64,000 nt of DNA, from positions 930,001-994,000 of the forward strand of contig NZ_CP048405.1 of the NCBI RefSeq assembly GCF_014084125.1, in the 5' to 3' direction. The DNA is from Streptacidiphilus sp. PB12-B1b (GTDB lineage Bacteria; Actinomycetota; Actinomycetes; Streptomycetales; Streptomycetaceae). The stretch's first letter is position 1. Each line of letters begins with the position of its first letter. Below the pieces are notes generated by a model. The model ran no database searches and had not been told where the DNA came from. It was given only the letters and a program-made list of their open reading frames with translations. This document shows positions 10,114 through 17,626 of this stretch, in pieces. The translations under genes and the position numbers were made by a program.

Positions 10114-11007
10114 ATGCGGCGCGTGCCCCGTCTCCGAGCATCCCTGGCCGCCGCAGTCGCCTGCCTCGCCCTGCCGATCGCCGTCGGCAGCACCCCCGCC
10201 CACGGCAGCGGCCACCCGCTCGCGCCCGGCCACCGGATCACCCGCACCGTTCTGCCCGAGGACCCGGCCGCGCTCGCCCGGCTCGACGCCGATCCGCCCG
10301 CCCTCTACCACGGCGCCGGATTCGACCCCTGCGCCGCGCCGCCGCTGTCCGCCATGGCAGCCTGGAAAGCCGCCTCCCCCTACCGCGCGATCGGCATCTT
10401 CACCAGCGGCGACCAGCACCGCTGCGCCGATCCGCTGCTCACCCGCGCCTGGGTGGGCAGCGTCCGGGCCATGGGGTGGAAGGTGGTCCCGCTGGACATC
10501 GGCCTGCAGGCCCCCTGCAGCGACTACCCCGGCAAGCCCCTGCACATCGACCCCGTGCACGCCGTCGACCAGGGCCGCGCCGAGGCCACCCGGGCCGTCG
10601 CCGGGCTCGACGCCCTGGGCATCGGCGCGGGCAGCCCGGTCTACTCCGACATGGAGGCGTACCCGCAGGACAGCCCCGGCTGCGCGCAGGCCGTGGTCGA
10701 CTTCGCCCTCGGCTGGACCGCCCAACTCCACAGCCTCGGCGACCGCTCCGGCTTCTACTCCAGCATGGACTCCGGCATCGCCGACATGATGTCCGCCGCC
10801 CGGGCCGGATGCTCGCCCCTGCCGGACGCCCTCTGGTACGCGCGCTGGGACGGCAGGGCCGACACCGCCGGCAGCGGCTACCTCACTGACGACCTGTGGT
10901 CCGGCCACGCCCGCATCCACCAACTGAGCGGCAACGTCACCGAGACCTACGCCGGTGCCACCCTGGTGATCGACCAGGACTGGCTCGACGGCCCCGTCGC
11001 CGACTGA
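10114..11007 (+). CDS. Secreted DUF1906 (glycoside-hydrolase-like) protein
   Basis: Exported protein of 297 aa. A signal peptide is clear: RRVPRLR, a hydrophobic Ala/Leu core to about residue 22, and then GSTPAHG. The mature part has the DUF1906/Rv2525c-like layout: GAGFDPCAAPPLSAMAAW, IGIFTSGD, VGSVRAMGWKVVPLDIG, SPVYSDMEAYPQ (acidic pair DME on a TIM-barrel strand), SGFYSSM, ALWYARWDG, and a final strand ending IDQDWLDG. These domains are thought to act on cell-wall or other glycans; the substrate is unknown. ATG 10114 is the start giving the signal peptide. Confidence 0.8.
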   Translation: MRRVPRLRASLAAAVACLALPIAVGSTPAHGSGHPLAPGHRITRTVLPEDPAALARLDADPPALYHGAGFDPCAAPPLSAMAAWKAASPYRAIGIFTSGDQHRCADPLLTRAWVGSVRAMGWKVVPLDIGLQAPCSDYPGKPLHIDPVHAVDQGRAEATRAVAGLDALGIGAGSPVYSDMEAYPQDSPGCAQAVVDFALGWTAQLHSLGDRSGFYSSMDSGIADMMSAARAGCSPLPDALWYARWDGRADTAGSGYLTDDLWSGHARIHQLSGNVTETYAGATLVIDQDWLDGPVAD

Positions 11008-11020
11008 GTGTCCGGGACGG

Positions 11021-11064
11021 CGAAGGGCCCCGGCGGCCGCGTGGGCGGCGGGCGGGGCCCTTCG
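11021..11064. terminator. Bidirectional terminator hairpin
   Basis: A perfect 12-bp stem (11021-11032 with 11053-11064; arm CGAAGGGCCCCG) with a 20-nt loop lies between the convergent DUF1906 gene and greA. Confidence 0.8.
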
Positions 11065-11081
11065 GTGCGTGGTGGGGGCGG

Positions 11082-11579
11082 TCAGCCCTGGTGCGGCTTG
11101 GCGGAGAGGATCTTCACCGTCGCTTTGCGGCCGTTCGGCAGCTCGTAGCTGGCGGTCTCGCCGATCTTGCGGGCGTCGATCGCGCGGCCGAGCGGGGACT
11201 GCGGCGAGTAGGTCTCCAGGTCGCTGGAGGCTGCCTCGCGCGAGCCCAGCAGGAAGGTGGTGGTGTCGTCCTCGTCGCCGTCCCAGGCGATGGTGACCAC
11301 CATGCCGGGGCCCACCACGCCGTTGTCGGCGGGGGCTGCGCCGACCTGGGCGCGCTCCAGGAGCTGGTTGAGCTGGCGGATGCGCAGCTCCATCTTGCCC
11401 TGCTCCTCGCGGGCCGCGTGGTACCCGGCGTTCTCCTTGAGATCGCCTTCCTCGCGGGCCGCCTCGATCTTCTGCGTGATCTCGGCGCGTGCAGGACCCG
11501 ACAGGTGCTCCAGCTCTGCGCGGAGCTGGTCGTACGCCTCCTGGGTGAGCCAGGTGACGTTTTCGCTGGTCTGGGTCAC
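11082..11579 (-). CDS. greA: Transcription elongation factor GreA
   Basis: Rescues backtracked RNA polymerase by stimulating transcript cleavage through the secondary channel. 165 aa. The N-terminal coiled coil carries the family hallmark AAREEGDLKENAGYHAAREEQG, whose tip acidic residues (E, D) are the catalytic-assist pair. The C-terminal FKBP-like domain contains SPQSPLGRAIDARKIGE. GTG 11579 is chosen: it follows a GAGGAG ribosome-binding site and gives the usual actinomycete N-terminus (TQTSENVTWLTQEAYDQL). Convergent with the upstream secreted protein gene. Confidence 0.95.
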   Translation of the reverse strand: MTQTSENVTWLTQEAYDQLRAELEHLSGPARAEITQKIEAAREEGDLKENAGYHAAREEQGKMELRIRQLNQLLERAQVGAAPADNGVVGPGMVVTIAWDGDEDDTTTFLLGSREAASSDLETYSPQSPLGRAIDARKIGETASYELPNGRKATVKILSAKPHQG

Positions 11580-11841
11580 AGGTGCTCCTCGTAGGTACAT
11601 GGGAAGAGGGGTGGGATACAAATCAACGCCCGCATCCGGGGGACCTGTACCCCGGAAGGGGCGAAACCACGAGTCTAACAATGTCCGGCGGCTCGGGGAG
11701 TGCCCACGCGAGCGGCGGCGCGCGGAACGGGCGCGGGCGCGGGCGGAGGAGGGGGGTCACCGTCGGTCGCGGACGGACGCGGACGGTAGTTGACGGACGC
11801 GTCCGGGAGCGCGGCCCTGCGGCCCTGCGGCCCGGCTGCGG
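11580..11841. other. Intergenic region upstream of greA
   Basis: About 260 bp between the DUF4307 gene and greA on the minus strand. It should hold the greA promoter, but none is identified confidently. Composition is very G/C skewed around 11700-11830; no gene or clear hairpin is seen. Confidence 0.4.
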
Positions 11842-12252
11842 TCAGGAGGAGCAGCTGACGAGCTCCCCGGTGGTGCCCAGTCCGCTGGTCCTGAGGTCCA
11901 CGATGGTGTCGTAGGTGCTGGCGGCCTTGGGGATGGTCACGGTGATCCGGCCGACCTCGTTGCCGTTGGCGTCGCGCGAGCGCACTGTGCAGTTGCCGGC
12001 CTGGCCGGCGTTCTTGGTGACCTGGAGGTGGATCAGCACCTTCGAGGGCGAGACCACCTGGAACGCCTCCACCTCGCCGCTGACCGAGGAGTGCATCACG
12101 TAGACGGCGGTCAGGACGCCCATGAGCACCACGGCGAGCCCGGCGATCACCTGGTACCAGCGGCGTAGGCGCCGGTCCTTCTCCGCCAGGTCCGTGCCGT
12201 AGCGTCCGGCGGGGGGCGTCAGCCTGGCTGCGCCTTCGGTTGTCGTACTCAT
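11842..12252 (-). CDS. DUF4307 membrane-anchored protein
   Basis: Actinobacterial DUF4307 protein of 136 aa and unknown function. A charged N-terminus (KDRRLRRW) leads into one membrane helix at about residues 33-55, leaving the C-terminal beta-rich domain outside the cell (VEAFQVVSPSKVLIHLQV to the end, with a Cys near each end: GNCTV and VSCSS). ATG 12252 is chosen for its GAAGGAGG ribosome-binding site. It diverges from mca with a 95-bp gap. Confidence 0.85.
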   Translation of the reverse strand: MSTTTEGAARLTPPAGRYGTDLAEKDRRLRRWYQVIAGLAVVLMGVLTAVYVMHSSVSGEVEAFQVVSPSKVLIHLQVTKNAGQAGNCTVRSRDANGNEVGRITVTIPKAASTYDTIVDLRTSGLGTTGELVSCSS

Positions 12253-12347
12253 CGGACTTAAGCCTCCTTCGAGGGGACCGCGAAATATCCGCGCCGCTCC
12301 GTCCGTCACTATAGAAGGAGGCATTACCGACGAAGGGCTTTGGGGCG

Positions 12348-13232
12348 TTGACTGAGCAGTTGCGACTGATGGCGGTACACGCGCACCCGGACGACGAGTC
12401 CAGCAAGGGCGCGGCGACCATGGCCTCGTACGCGGCCCGAGGCGTCGATGTCATGGTGGCGACGTGCACGGGGGGCGAGCGCGGCTCGATCCTCAACCCG
12501 AAGCTGCAGGGGGATCCGTGGATCGAGGAGAACATCCACGAGGTGCGGGCCAAGGAGATGGACGCGGCCCGCGAGATCCTGGGCGTGAAGCAGGCATGGC
12601 TGGGGTTCGTCGACTCCGGCCTGCCCGAGGGCGACCCGCTGCCGCCGCTGCCGGAGGGGTGCTTCGCGCTCCAGCCGGTGGAGGTGGCCACCGAGGCGCT
12701 GGTGCGGCTGATCCGTGAGTTCCGGCCGCACGTGATGACCACGTACGACGAGAACGGGGGCTACCCGCACCCGGACCACATCATGACCCACACCATCTCC
12801 ATGGCGGCGTTCGAGGCGGCCGGCGACCCGGACGCGTTCCCGGACGCGGGCGAGCCCTGGCAGCCGCTGAAGGTGTACTACAACCAGGGCATCTCGCTGG
12901 AGCGGATCACCGCGCTGGACGCGGCGATGAAGGCGCGCGGCCTGGAGTCCCCGTACACCGAGTGGATCGCCCGCTGGGAGGACCGGGGCCGCAAGGCGCG
13001 GGAGATCACCACCCGGGTGCCCTGCGGCGAGTACTTCGAGGTGCGGGACCGGGCGCTGCTGGCGCACGCCACGCAGATCGACCCGGACGGGCCGTGGTTC
13101 CGCATCCCGCTGGACATCCAGCGGGAGGTGTGGCCGACGGAGGACTACGAGCTGGCGCGGTCGTTGGTGGACACCACCCTGCCGGAGGACGACCTGTTCG
13201 CCGGCGTGACGGCGGACATCGTCCCGGCCTGA
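12348..13232 (+). CDS. mca: Mycothiol S-conjugate amidase Mca
   Basis: Zinc amidase that cleaves mycothiol S-conjugates to a mercapturic acid and GlcN-Ins, the actinomycete detoxification route. 294 aa. Zinc-site motifs are AHPDDESSKG near the N-terminus and YPHPDHIMTH in the middle; CTGGERGSILNP and YNQGIS are further family blocks. The start is TTG 12348: only this gives the conserved TEQLRLMAVHAHPDDE beginning. Presence of mca implies mycothiol as the main low-molecular-weight thiol, supporting an actinomycete host. Confidence 0.93.
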   Translation: MTEQLRLMAVHAHPDDESSKGAATMASYAARGVDVMVATCTGGERGSILNPKLQGDPWIEENIHEVRAKEMDAAREILGVKQAWLGFVDSGLPEGDPLPPLPEGCFALQPVEVATEALVRLIREFRPHVMTTYDENGGYPHPDHIMTHTISMAAFEAAGDPDAFPDAGEPWQPLKVYYNQGISLERITALDAAMKARGLESPYTEWIARWEDRGRKAREITTRVPCGEYFEVRDRALLAHATQIDPDGPWFRIPLDIQREVWPTEDYELARSLVDTTLPEDDLFAGVTADIVPA

Positions 13233-13256
13233 CGGCTTGCGCCGGGTCTGCTGCGC

Positions 13257-13304
13257 GCCTTCCGCCGGACTTCCACCGGGGCCTTCCGCCTGTCTTCCAC
13301 CGGG
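13257..13304. repeat. 24-bp tandem repeat after mca
   Basis: Two adjacent 24-bp units (13257-13280 and 13281-13304, both beginning GCCTTCCGCC and ending CTTCCACCGGG) agree at 22 of 24 positions; a degraded third copy follows to about 13326. It lies in the 235-bp gap between mca and the next small gene. Confidence 0.75.
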
Positions 13305-13428
13305 CCTTCCCCCGGGTCTTGCCGGGCGGGCGGCCGGACCGGCCTGAGCGCCTGGCGGCGGCCCGGACCTGGGGGTTCCCCGGGGCGGGCCGCCGCTTCG
13401 TCGCGGGCCGGGCGGACACACCCACCCC

Positions 13429-13459
13429 GGTCCCCCCGCCGCTGAGCGGTGGGGGGACC
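13429..13459 (+). promoter_or_regulatory. Strong hairpin immediately upstream of a small-protein start
   Basis: GGTCCCCCC-G-CCGCT (13429-13443) pairs with AGCGG-T-GGGGGGACC (13445-13459); the single internal G/T can wobble-pair in RNA. The stem ends 8 bp before ATG 13468, next to the presumed ribosome-binding sequence AGGGG. It could be the mca terminator or control translation of the small gene. Confidence 0.6.
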
Positions 13460-13467
13460 ATAGGGGC

Positions 13468-13659
13468 ATGAACGTGACTCTGCAGCACCCTGCCCTCACC
13501 GTGCTCGCCCTGGACGACAACAAGGTCACCCCGGGCGTCCTGGGCTTCATCGTCTTCGCCGTGCTGGGCATCGGCACGTGGTGGATCCTCAAGGCGATGA
13601 ACCGCTCCCTGGGGCGCGTGAACTTCGTGGAGGAGCCGGAGGAGCCCACCGACAAGTAG
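13468..13659 (+). CDS. Small single-span membrane protein (63 aa)
   Basis: No named family recognised. One hydrophobic helix at about residues 22-42 (VLGFIVFAVLGIGTWWIL) is followed by a basic segment (KAMNRSLGR) and an acidic end (VEEPEEPTDK), predicting N-out/C-in. I recall small membrane proteins of this size next to mca in Streptomyces, which supports a real gene, but I cannot verify that. Good codon bias and ATG start. Function unknown. Confidence 0.75.
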   Translation: MNVTLQHPALTVLALDDNKVTPGVLGFIVFAVLGIGTWWILKAMNRSLGRVNFVEEPEEPTDK

Positions 13660-13687
13660 TTTGAGCTTCCCTGCGCCCCCGGCGCTA

Positions 13688-13704
13688 TTGCGTATCACTT
13701 GCAA
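13688..13704 (+). promoter_or_regulatory. Nur-like nickel-regulator box
   Basis: TTGCGT-ATCAC-TTGCAA fits the Streptomyces Nur (nickel-responsive Fur-family) consensus as I recall it, tTGCaa-N5-ttGCAA, with two mismatches in the left half. It lies 59 bp before the start of a nickel/cobalt transporter, where nickel-dependent repression would make sense. Confidence 0.55.
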
Positions 13705-13762
13705 CTGCATATCGCCACCCCCTAACGTGGCCACGTTGTCACGAACGCGGGAGGGGTATGCC

Positions 13763-14872
13763 ATGGCGGGGACCGTCGCACGGATACGCGGGGCGCTGAG
13801 CCGCCGCGAGTGGGCCCGGATGGGCGGCATGGCCGGGTTCATCGTCGCGCTGCACGTCCTCGGCTTCTACACGCTCATCGGCATCGTCAGCCCGGCCCAC
13901 TACCACGTCGGCGGGCAGGCCTTCGGCGTCGGCATGGGCGTCACCGCCTACACCCTGGGCATGCGCCACGCCTTCGACGCCGACCACATCGCGGCCATCG
14001 ACAACACCACCCGCAAGCTCATGGCCGACAGGCAGCGTCCGCTGTCCGTCGGCTTCTGGTTCTCCCTCGGCCACTCCTCGGTGGTCTTCGGGCTGTGCGT
14101 GCTGCTCTCCCTCGGCGTTCGCGCCCTCGCGGGCCAGGTCGAGAACGGCTCCTCCGCGCTCCAGCACTACACCGGGATCATCGGCACCAGCGTCTCCGGC
14201 GTCTTCCTGATGATCATCGCGGTGATCAACACGGTGGTGCTGCTGGGCATCGTCAAGGTGTTCCGCCGGATGCGCACCGGCGACTACGACGAGGCCGAGC
14301 TGGAGGCGCACCTGGAGAACCGCGGCCTGATCAACCGCATCCTGCGGCCGGTGATGAGGACCATCACCAAGCCCTGGCAGATGTACCTGGTCGGGCTGCT
14401 GTTCGGGCTGGGCTTCGACACCGCCACCGAGGTCTCGCTGCTGGTGCTGGCGGGCGGCGCCTCCGCGTTCGCGCTGCCCTGGTACGCGATCCTCTGCCTG
14501 CCGGTGCTGTTCGCCGCCGGGATGTCGCTGCTGGACACCATCGACGGCTCGTTCATGAACTTCGCCTACGACTGGGCGTTCTCCAAGCCGGTGCGCAAGG
14601 TGTACTACAACATCACCATCACCGCGCTCAGCGTCGCCGTGGCCGTGCTCATCGGCGGAGTGGAGCTGCTCGGCCTGCTCGCCCAGCAGCTGGACATCAC
14701 CACCGGGGTGCTCGGCTGGATCGCCGGGATCGACCTCAACAACGTCGGCTTCGTCATCGTCGGACTCTTCGTCGTGGTCTGGGCGGGCGCGCTGCTGTAC
14801 TGGCGCTTCGGCAACGTCGAGGAGAAGTGGTCCCAGACCCTGCGCGAGGCCGAGGCCGGCACCGCCGCCTGA
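13763..14872 (+). CDS. Nickel/cobalt transporter, NiCoT (HoxN/NixA) family
   Basis: Inner-membrane Ni2+/Co2+ permease of 369 aa with about eight hydrophobic segments. The NiCoT signature in helix II is intact (MRHAFDADHIAAIDNTTRK), as are the SLGHSSVVF, GLGFDTATEV and DTIDGSFMNFAYDWAF family motifs. ATG 13763 is set by the GAGGGG ribosome-binding site at 13751-13756. The cytoplasmic loop between helices IV and V (residues about 175-205) is charged. Upstream Nur-like box suggests nickel control. Converges with an Lrp gene. Confidence 0.92.
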   Translation: MAGTVARIRGALSRREWARMGGMAGFIVALHVLGFYTLIGIVSPAHYHVGGQAFGVGMGVTAYTLGMRHAFDADHIAAIDNTTRKLMADRQRPLSVGFWFSLGHSSVVFGLCVLLSLGVRALAGQVENGSSALQHYTGIIGTSVSGVFLMIIAVINTVVLLGIVKVFRRMRTGDYDEAELEAHLENRGLINRILRPVMRTITKPWQMYLVGLLFGLGFDTATEVSLLVLAGGASAFALPWYAILCLPVLFAAGMSLLDTIDGSFMNFAYDWAFSKPVRKVYYNITITALSVAVAVLIGGVELLGLLAQQLDITTGVLGWIAGIDLNNVGFVIVGLFVVVWAGALLYWRFGNVEEKWSQTLREAEAGTAA

Positions 14873-14892
14873 CCGGCCCGCTCCCGGTCAGG
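14868..14892. terminator. Bidirectional terminator carrying both stop codons
   Basis: Perfect 9-bp stem: CCTGACCGG (14868-14876), 7-nt loop, CCGGTCAGG (14884-14892). The left arm contains the TGA of the transporter gene and the right arm the stop codon of the convergent Lrp gene. Confidence 0.75.
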
Positions 14893-15373
14893 GCGTCAGC
14901 TGCCGCCGTCCGGCGATCTGCTCGAAGATCAGATTGGTCCGGGTCTGGGCCACCGCCGGGTGGGTGGTGAGGTGGTCGACCACGAAGTCGCGCAGCGCGT
15001 CCGGGTGGGCGAGGGCGACGTGCAGGAGGTAGTCGTCGGAGCCGGCCATGTGGAAGACGGCGACGACGCCGGGCAGGTCGGGTGCGGTGTCCCGGAAGCT
15101 CTCGTTCTGCTCCCGGGTGTGCGCCCGGAGCCGGACCGAAATCATCGCCTGCAGCGGCAGCCCGATCGCCGCGGGCGCGATCTCGGCCCGGAACGCGCGG
15201 ATCACCCCGCGCTCGCGCAGCGCGCGTATCCGCGCCAGGCAGGTCGAGGGGGCGATGCCCACCGCGTCCGCGACGGCGTTGTTCGGGGTGCGGGCGTTGT
15301 CGGCGAGGATCCGCAGGATGGCCCGGTCCACGTCGTCGAGGTGCGACTGCCGGGCGTAGGGATTGTTCGGCAC
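14888..15373 (-). CDS. Lrp/AsnC-family regulator
   Basis: Feast/famine regulator of 161 aa. The N-terminal HTH (LDDVDRAILRILADNARTPN, then VADAVGIAPSTCLARIRAL) is followed by the RAM ligand-binding domain (around FRAEIAPAAIGLPLQAMISV). GTG 15373 gives the normal N-terminus; a much longer open frame continues upstream, antisense to the decarboxylase gene, but has no family content. Divergent from that decarboxylase, with two dyads in the shared region, so it probably controls it in response to an amino acid (inference). Confidence 0.9.
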   Translation of the reverse strand: MPNNPYARQSHLDDVDRAILRILADNARTPNNAVADAVGIAPSTCLARIRALRERGVIRAFRAEIAPAAIGLPLQAMISVRLRAHTREQNESFRDTAPDLPGVVAVFHMAGSDDYLLHVALAHPDALRDFVVDHLTTHPAVAQTRTNLIFEQIAGRRQLTP

Positions 15374-15420
15374 AGGGCTCAGCCTTGCCGCCCTTACCGA
15401 TGAAGTGCAAGGGATTGGGC

Positions 15421-15453
15421 GAAGAATCCGAATCTTCTGCGGAAAGCTTCCGC
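15421..15453. promoter_or_regulatory. Two adjacent dyads in the Lrp/decarboxylase promoter region
   Basis: GAAGAATCCGAATCTTC (15421-15437) is a palindrome apart from one mismatched pair and the central base. GCGGAA-AGC-TTCCGC (15439-15453) is perfect. Lrp-type proteins often bind such clustered AT-richer dyads. They lie 48 bp upstream of lrp and 32 bp upstream of the decarboxylase start. Confidence 0.55.
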
Positions 15454-15484
15454 TCATGCCACCACAGGTTCCATTCTGACCGCC

Positions 15485-17293
15485 ATGATCCGAACCGAGA
15501 CCCTGCCCGCCCCCGCGGACCACGACCGGCCCGCCGGGCTGGAGCCGGACGCCCGCGAGTTCGCCATACCGGCGGGCGGGCTGGACCAGGAGCAACGGCT
15601 GCGCGCCCTCAACCGCATGGACGAGTACCTGACCAGGAAGCGCCGCCACCTGCTCGGCTTCCAGGCCACCCAGGAGATGGGCGGCAGCGCCTTCGACCTC
15701 GGCCGGTTCATGCAGCACAACATCAACAACCTCGGCGACCCGTTCCAGAGCGGCGGCTACAAGCCCAACACCAAGGCCGTCGAGCGCGCCGTGCTCGACT
15801 ACTACGCCGCCCTGTGGCACGCCGCGGGGCCGCACCACCCGGACGACCCCGAGTCGTACTGGGGCTACGTGCTCTCCATGGGCTCCACCGAGGGCAACAT
15901 GTACGCGCTCTGGAACGCCCGCGACTACCTGAGCGGCAAACCGCTGATCCGCCCCCGAGCGGGCGCCCCGGACAGCCGGGCCGCCGAGCCGGCCGTGCCG
16001 ACCGGGCTGCCTGGCCTGCATGGCCCCAACGCCCGCCGCCCGGTCGCCTTCTACTCCGAGGACACCCACTACTCCTTCGCCAAGGCCGTCTGCGTGCTGG
16101 GCGTCGAGACCTTCCACGCCGTGGGCGTCGAGCAGTACCCCGGCGAGTGCCCGCTGGTCGGGCCGCAGGGGGAGCCGCGCGACTGGCCCGCCGAGGTGCC
16201 CTCGCGCAGCGGCCCCTCGGGGCACTCCTGGGACGGCACCGGCGAGATCGACATCGACGCCCTGGCGGCGCTGGTGGAGTTCTTCGCCGCCAAGGGCCAC
16301 CCGGTCTTCGTCAGCCTCAACCTCGGCAGCACCTTCAAGGGCGCCCACGACGACGTCCGCGGCGTCTGCGAGCGCCTGCTGCCGATCTTCGAGCGGCACG
16401 GGCTGATCCAGGGCCCGGTCGTCCACGGCCGGGACCGGGCGACCGGCGAGCCCTCGACCGACCTGCGCCGACGCTTCTGGATCCATGTGGACGGCGCCCT
16501 CGGGGCCGGCTATGCGCCGTTCATGCGGATGGCCGGTGCGGACGACGCCACGGACTTCGGCTGGGCCCCCGAGACCGGGCTGCCGGAGTTCGACTTCGGC
16601 CTCACCCTGCCCACCCGGGACTTCGGCGAGCTCGACATGGTCTCCTCCATCGCCATGAGCGGGCACAAGTGGCTGGGCGCGCCCTGGCCGTGCGGCATCT
16701 ACATGACCAAGGTCAAGTACCAGGTCGCGCCGCCCTCCCAGCCGGACTACACCGGCGCGCCCGACACCACCTTCGCGGGCTCCCGCAACGGCTTCTCACC
16801 GCTGGTGCTCTGGGACCACCTCTCCCGCCACTCCTACCAGGACCAGGTGGACCGGATCCGCCGCTCCCAGCAGCTGGCCGCCTACCTGGAGCAGCAACTG
16901 CGGCTGCTGGAGCTGGAGAAGGACGTCGACCTCTGGCCGGCCCGCACCCCGGGCGCCATCACCGTACGGTTCCGCAAGCCCGGCCCCGAGCTGGTGGCCA
17001 AGTGGTCCCTCTCCTCCCAGGACGTCCTCACCGTCCCGGGCGACGAGACCAGCCGCCGCAGCTACGCCCACGTCTTCCTGATGTCCTCGGTCGACCGGGC
17101 CAAGCTGGACGCGCTGCTGACGGACCTCGGCAACGACCCGGTCATCCTCGGCACGGCGCGCCCCGCAGCCGCAGCCGCAGCCGCAACCGCCGCCGGTGCG
17201 ACGGCGACGGCTGCGGACCAGCCGACGCCCGGGTCAGGCGAGGCCAGGCCCACCGCTCGCCGCGCCTCGCCCGTCGTCAGGCATCCATGGTGA
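15485..17293 (+). CDS. PLP-dependent amino-acid decarboxylase (group II type)
   Basis: Fold-type I decarboxylase of 602 aa related to glutamate/histidine decarboxylases; substrate not assignable. Seen are the SMGSTEGNMYALW block, SEDTHYSFAKA, the PLP-aspartate HVDGALGAGY, and the lysine motif SGHKWLGAPWPCG. Residues from about 555 on form an Ala/Thr/Pro-rich tail absent from the family core. The tail extends 17 bp into the convergent ABM gene, so the true protein may once have been shorter. ATG 15485 follows directly on conserved content. Divergent from Lrp, its likely regulator. Confidence 0.85.
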   Translation: MIRTETLPAPADHDRPAGLEPDAREFAIPAGGLDQEQRLRALNRMDEYLTRKRRHLLGFQATQEMGGSAFDLGRFMQHNINNLGDPFQSGGYKPNTKAVERAVLDYYAALWHAAGPHHPDDPESYWGYVLSMGSTEGNMYALWNARDYLSGKPLIRPRAGAPDSRAAEPAVPTGLPGLHGPNARRPVAFYSEDTHYSFAKAVCVLGVETFHAVGVEQYPGECPLVGPQGEPRDWPAEVPSRSGPSGHSWDGTGEIDIDALAALVEFFAAKGHPVFVSLNLGSTFKGAHDDVRGVCERLLPIFERHGLIQGPVVHGRDRATGEPSTDLRRRFWIHVDGALGAGYAPFMRMAGADDATDFGWAPETGLPEFDFGLTLPTRDFGELDMVSSIAMSGHKWLGAPWPCGIYMTKVKYQVAPPSQPDYTGAPDTTFAGSRNGFSPLVLWDHLSRHSYQDQVDRIRRSQQLAAYLEQQLRLLELEKDVDLWPARTPGAITVRFRKPGPELVAKWSLSSQDVLTVPGDETSRRSYAHVFLMSSVDRAKLDALLTDLGNDPVILGTARPAAAAAAATAAGATATAADQPTPGSGEARPTARRASPVVRHPW

Positions 17294-17579
17294 AGACTTC
17301 GTCGTGGAAGCGGACCTCCATGTCCTCGGTCAGCATCTCTCGGAACATCGCCGTGTCGCCCGTGCCGTCGCGCCACTCGAGGTATGCCTCGTAGTCCCGG
17401 CGGGTGGCCCAGCGGGTGAGGGACACCACCCTGTCCTGGTCGTCCTGGTCACGCCACAACCGGATCTCCTCGCACCCGTCATGCGTGAGCGTGTCGGGTA
17501 GCACCTGACGGAGAGCGGCGATGAGTTCGTCGGCACGGTTGGGTTTGGCATGGAAGGTGTTCGTGGCCTGAACGCTCAC
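17277..17579 (-). CDS. Antibiotic biosynthesis monooxygenase (ABM) domain protein
   Basis: Single ABM-type ferredoxin-like domain of 100 aa. Strand VQATNTFHAKP, helix NRADELIAALRQVLPDTL, then a DGCEEIRLWRDQDD strand pair and the WATRRDYEAYLEWR helix match the family of cofactor-independent monooxygenases and related small dimeric proteins. Substrate unknown. GTG 17579 has GGAGG 10 nt upstream. Its 3' end overlaps the decarboxylase gene by 17 bp in convergent orientation. Same strand as the IMPase-like gene, 47 bp downstream of it, so possibly co-transcribed. Confidence 0.82.
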   Translation of the reverse strand: MSVQATNTFHAKPNRADELIAALRQVLPDTLTHDGCEEIRLWRDQDDQDRVVSLTRWATRRDYEAYLEWRDGTGDTAMFREMLTEDMEVRFHDEVFTMDA

Positions 17580-17626
17580 GACGGCTTGCCTCCGTGGTCG
17601 TGGAACTCGAGGGTTGCGCATGGGGC

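Noticed and set aside
14888-16666. 592-codon open frame opposite the PLP decarboxylase
   Set aside because: Only the last 162 codons (Lrp) have family content; the rest is the antisense shadow of the decarboxylase, caused by high third-position GC.
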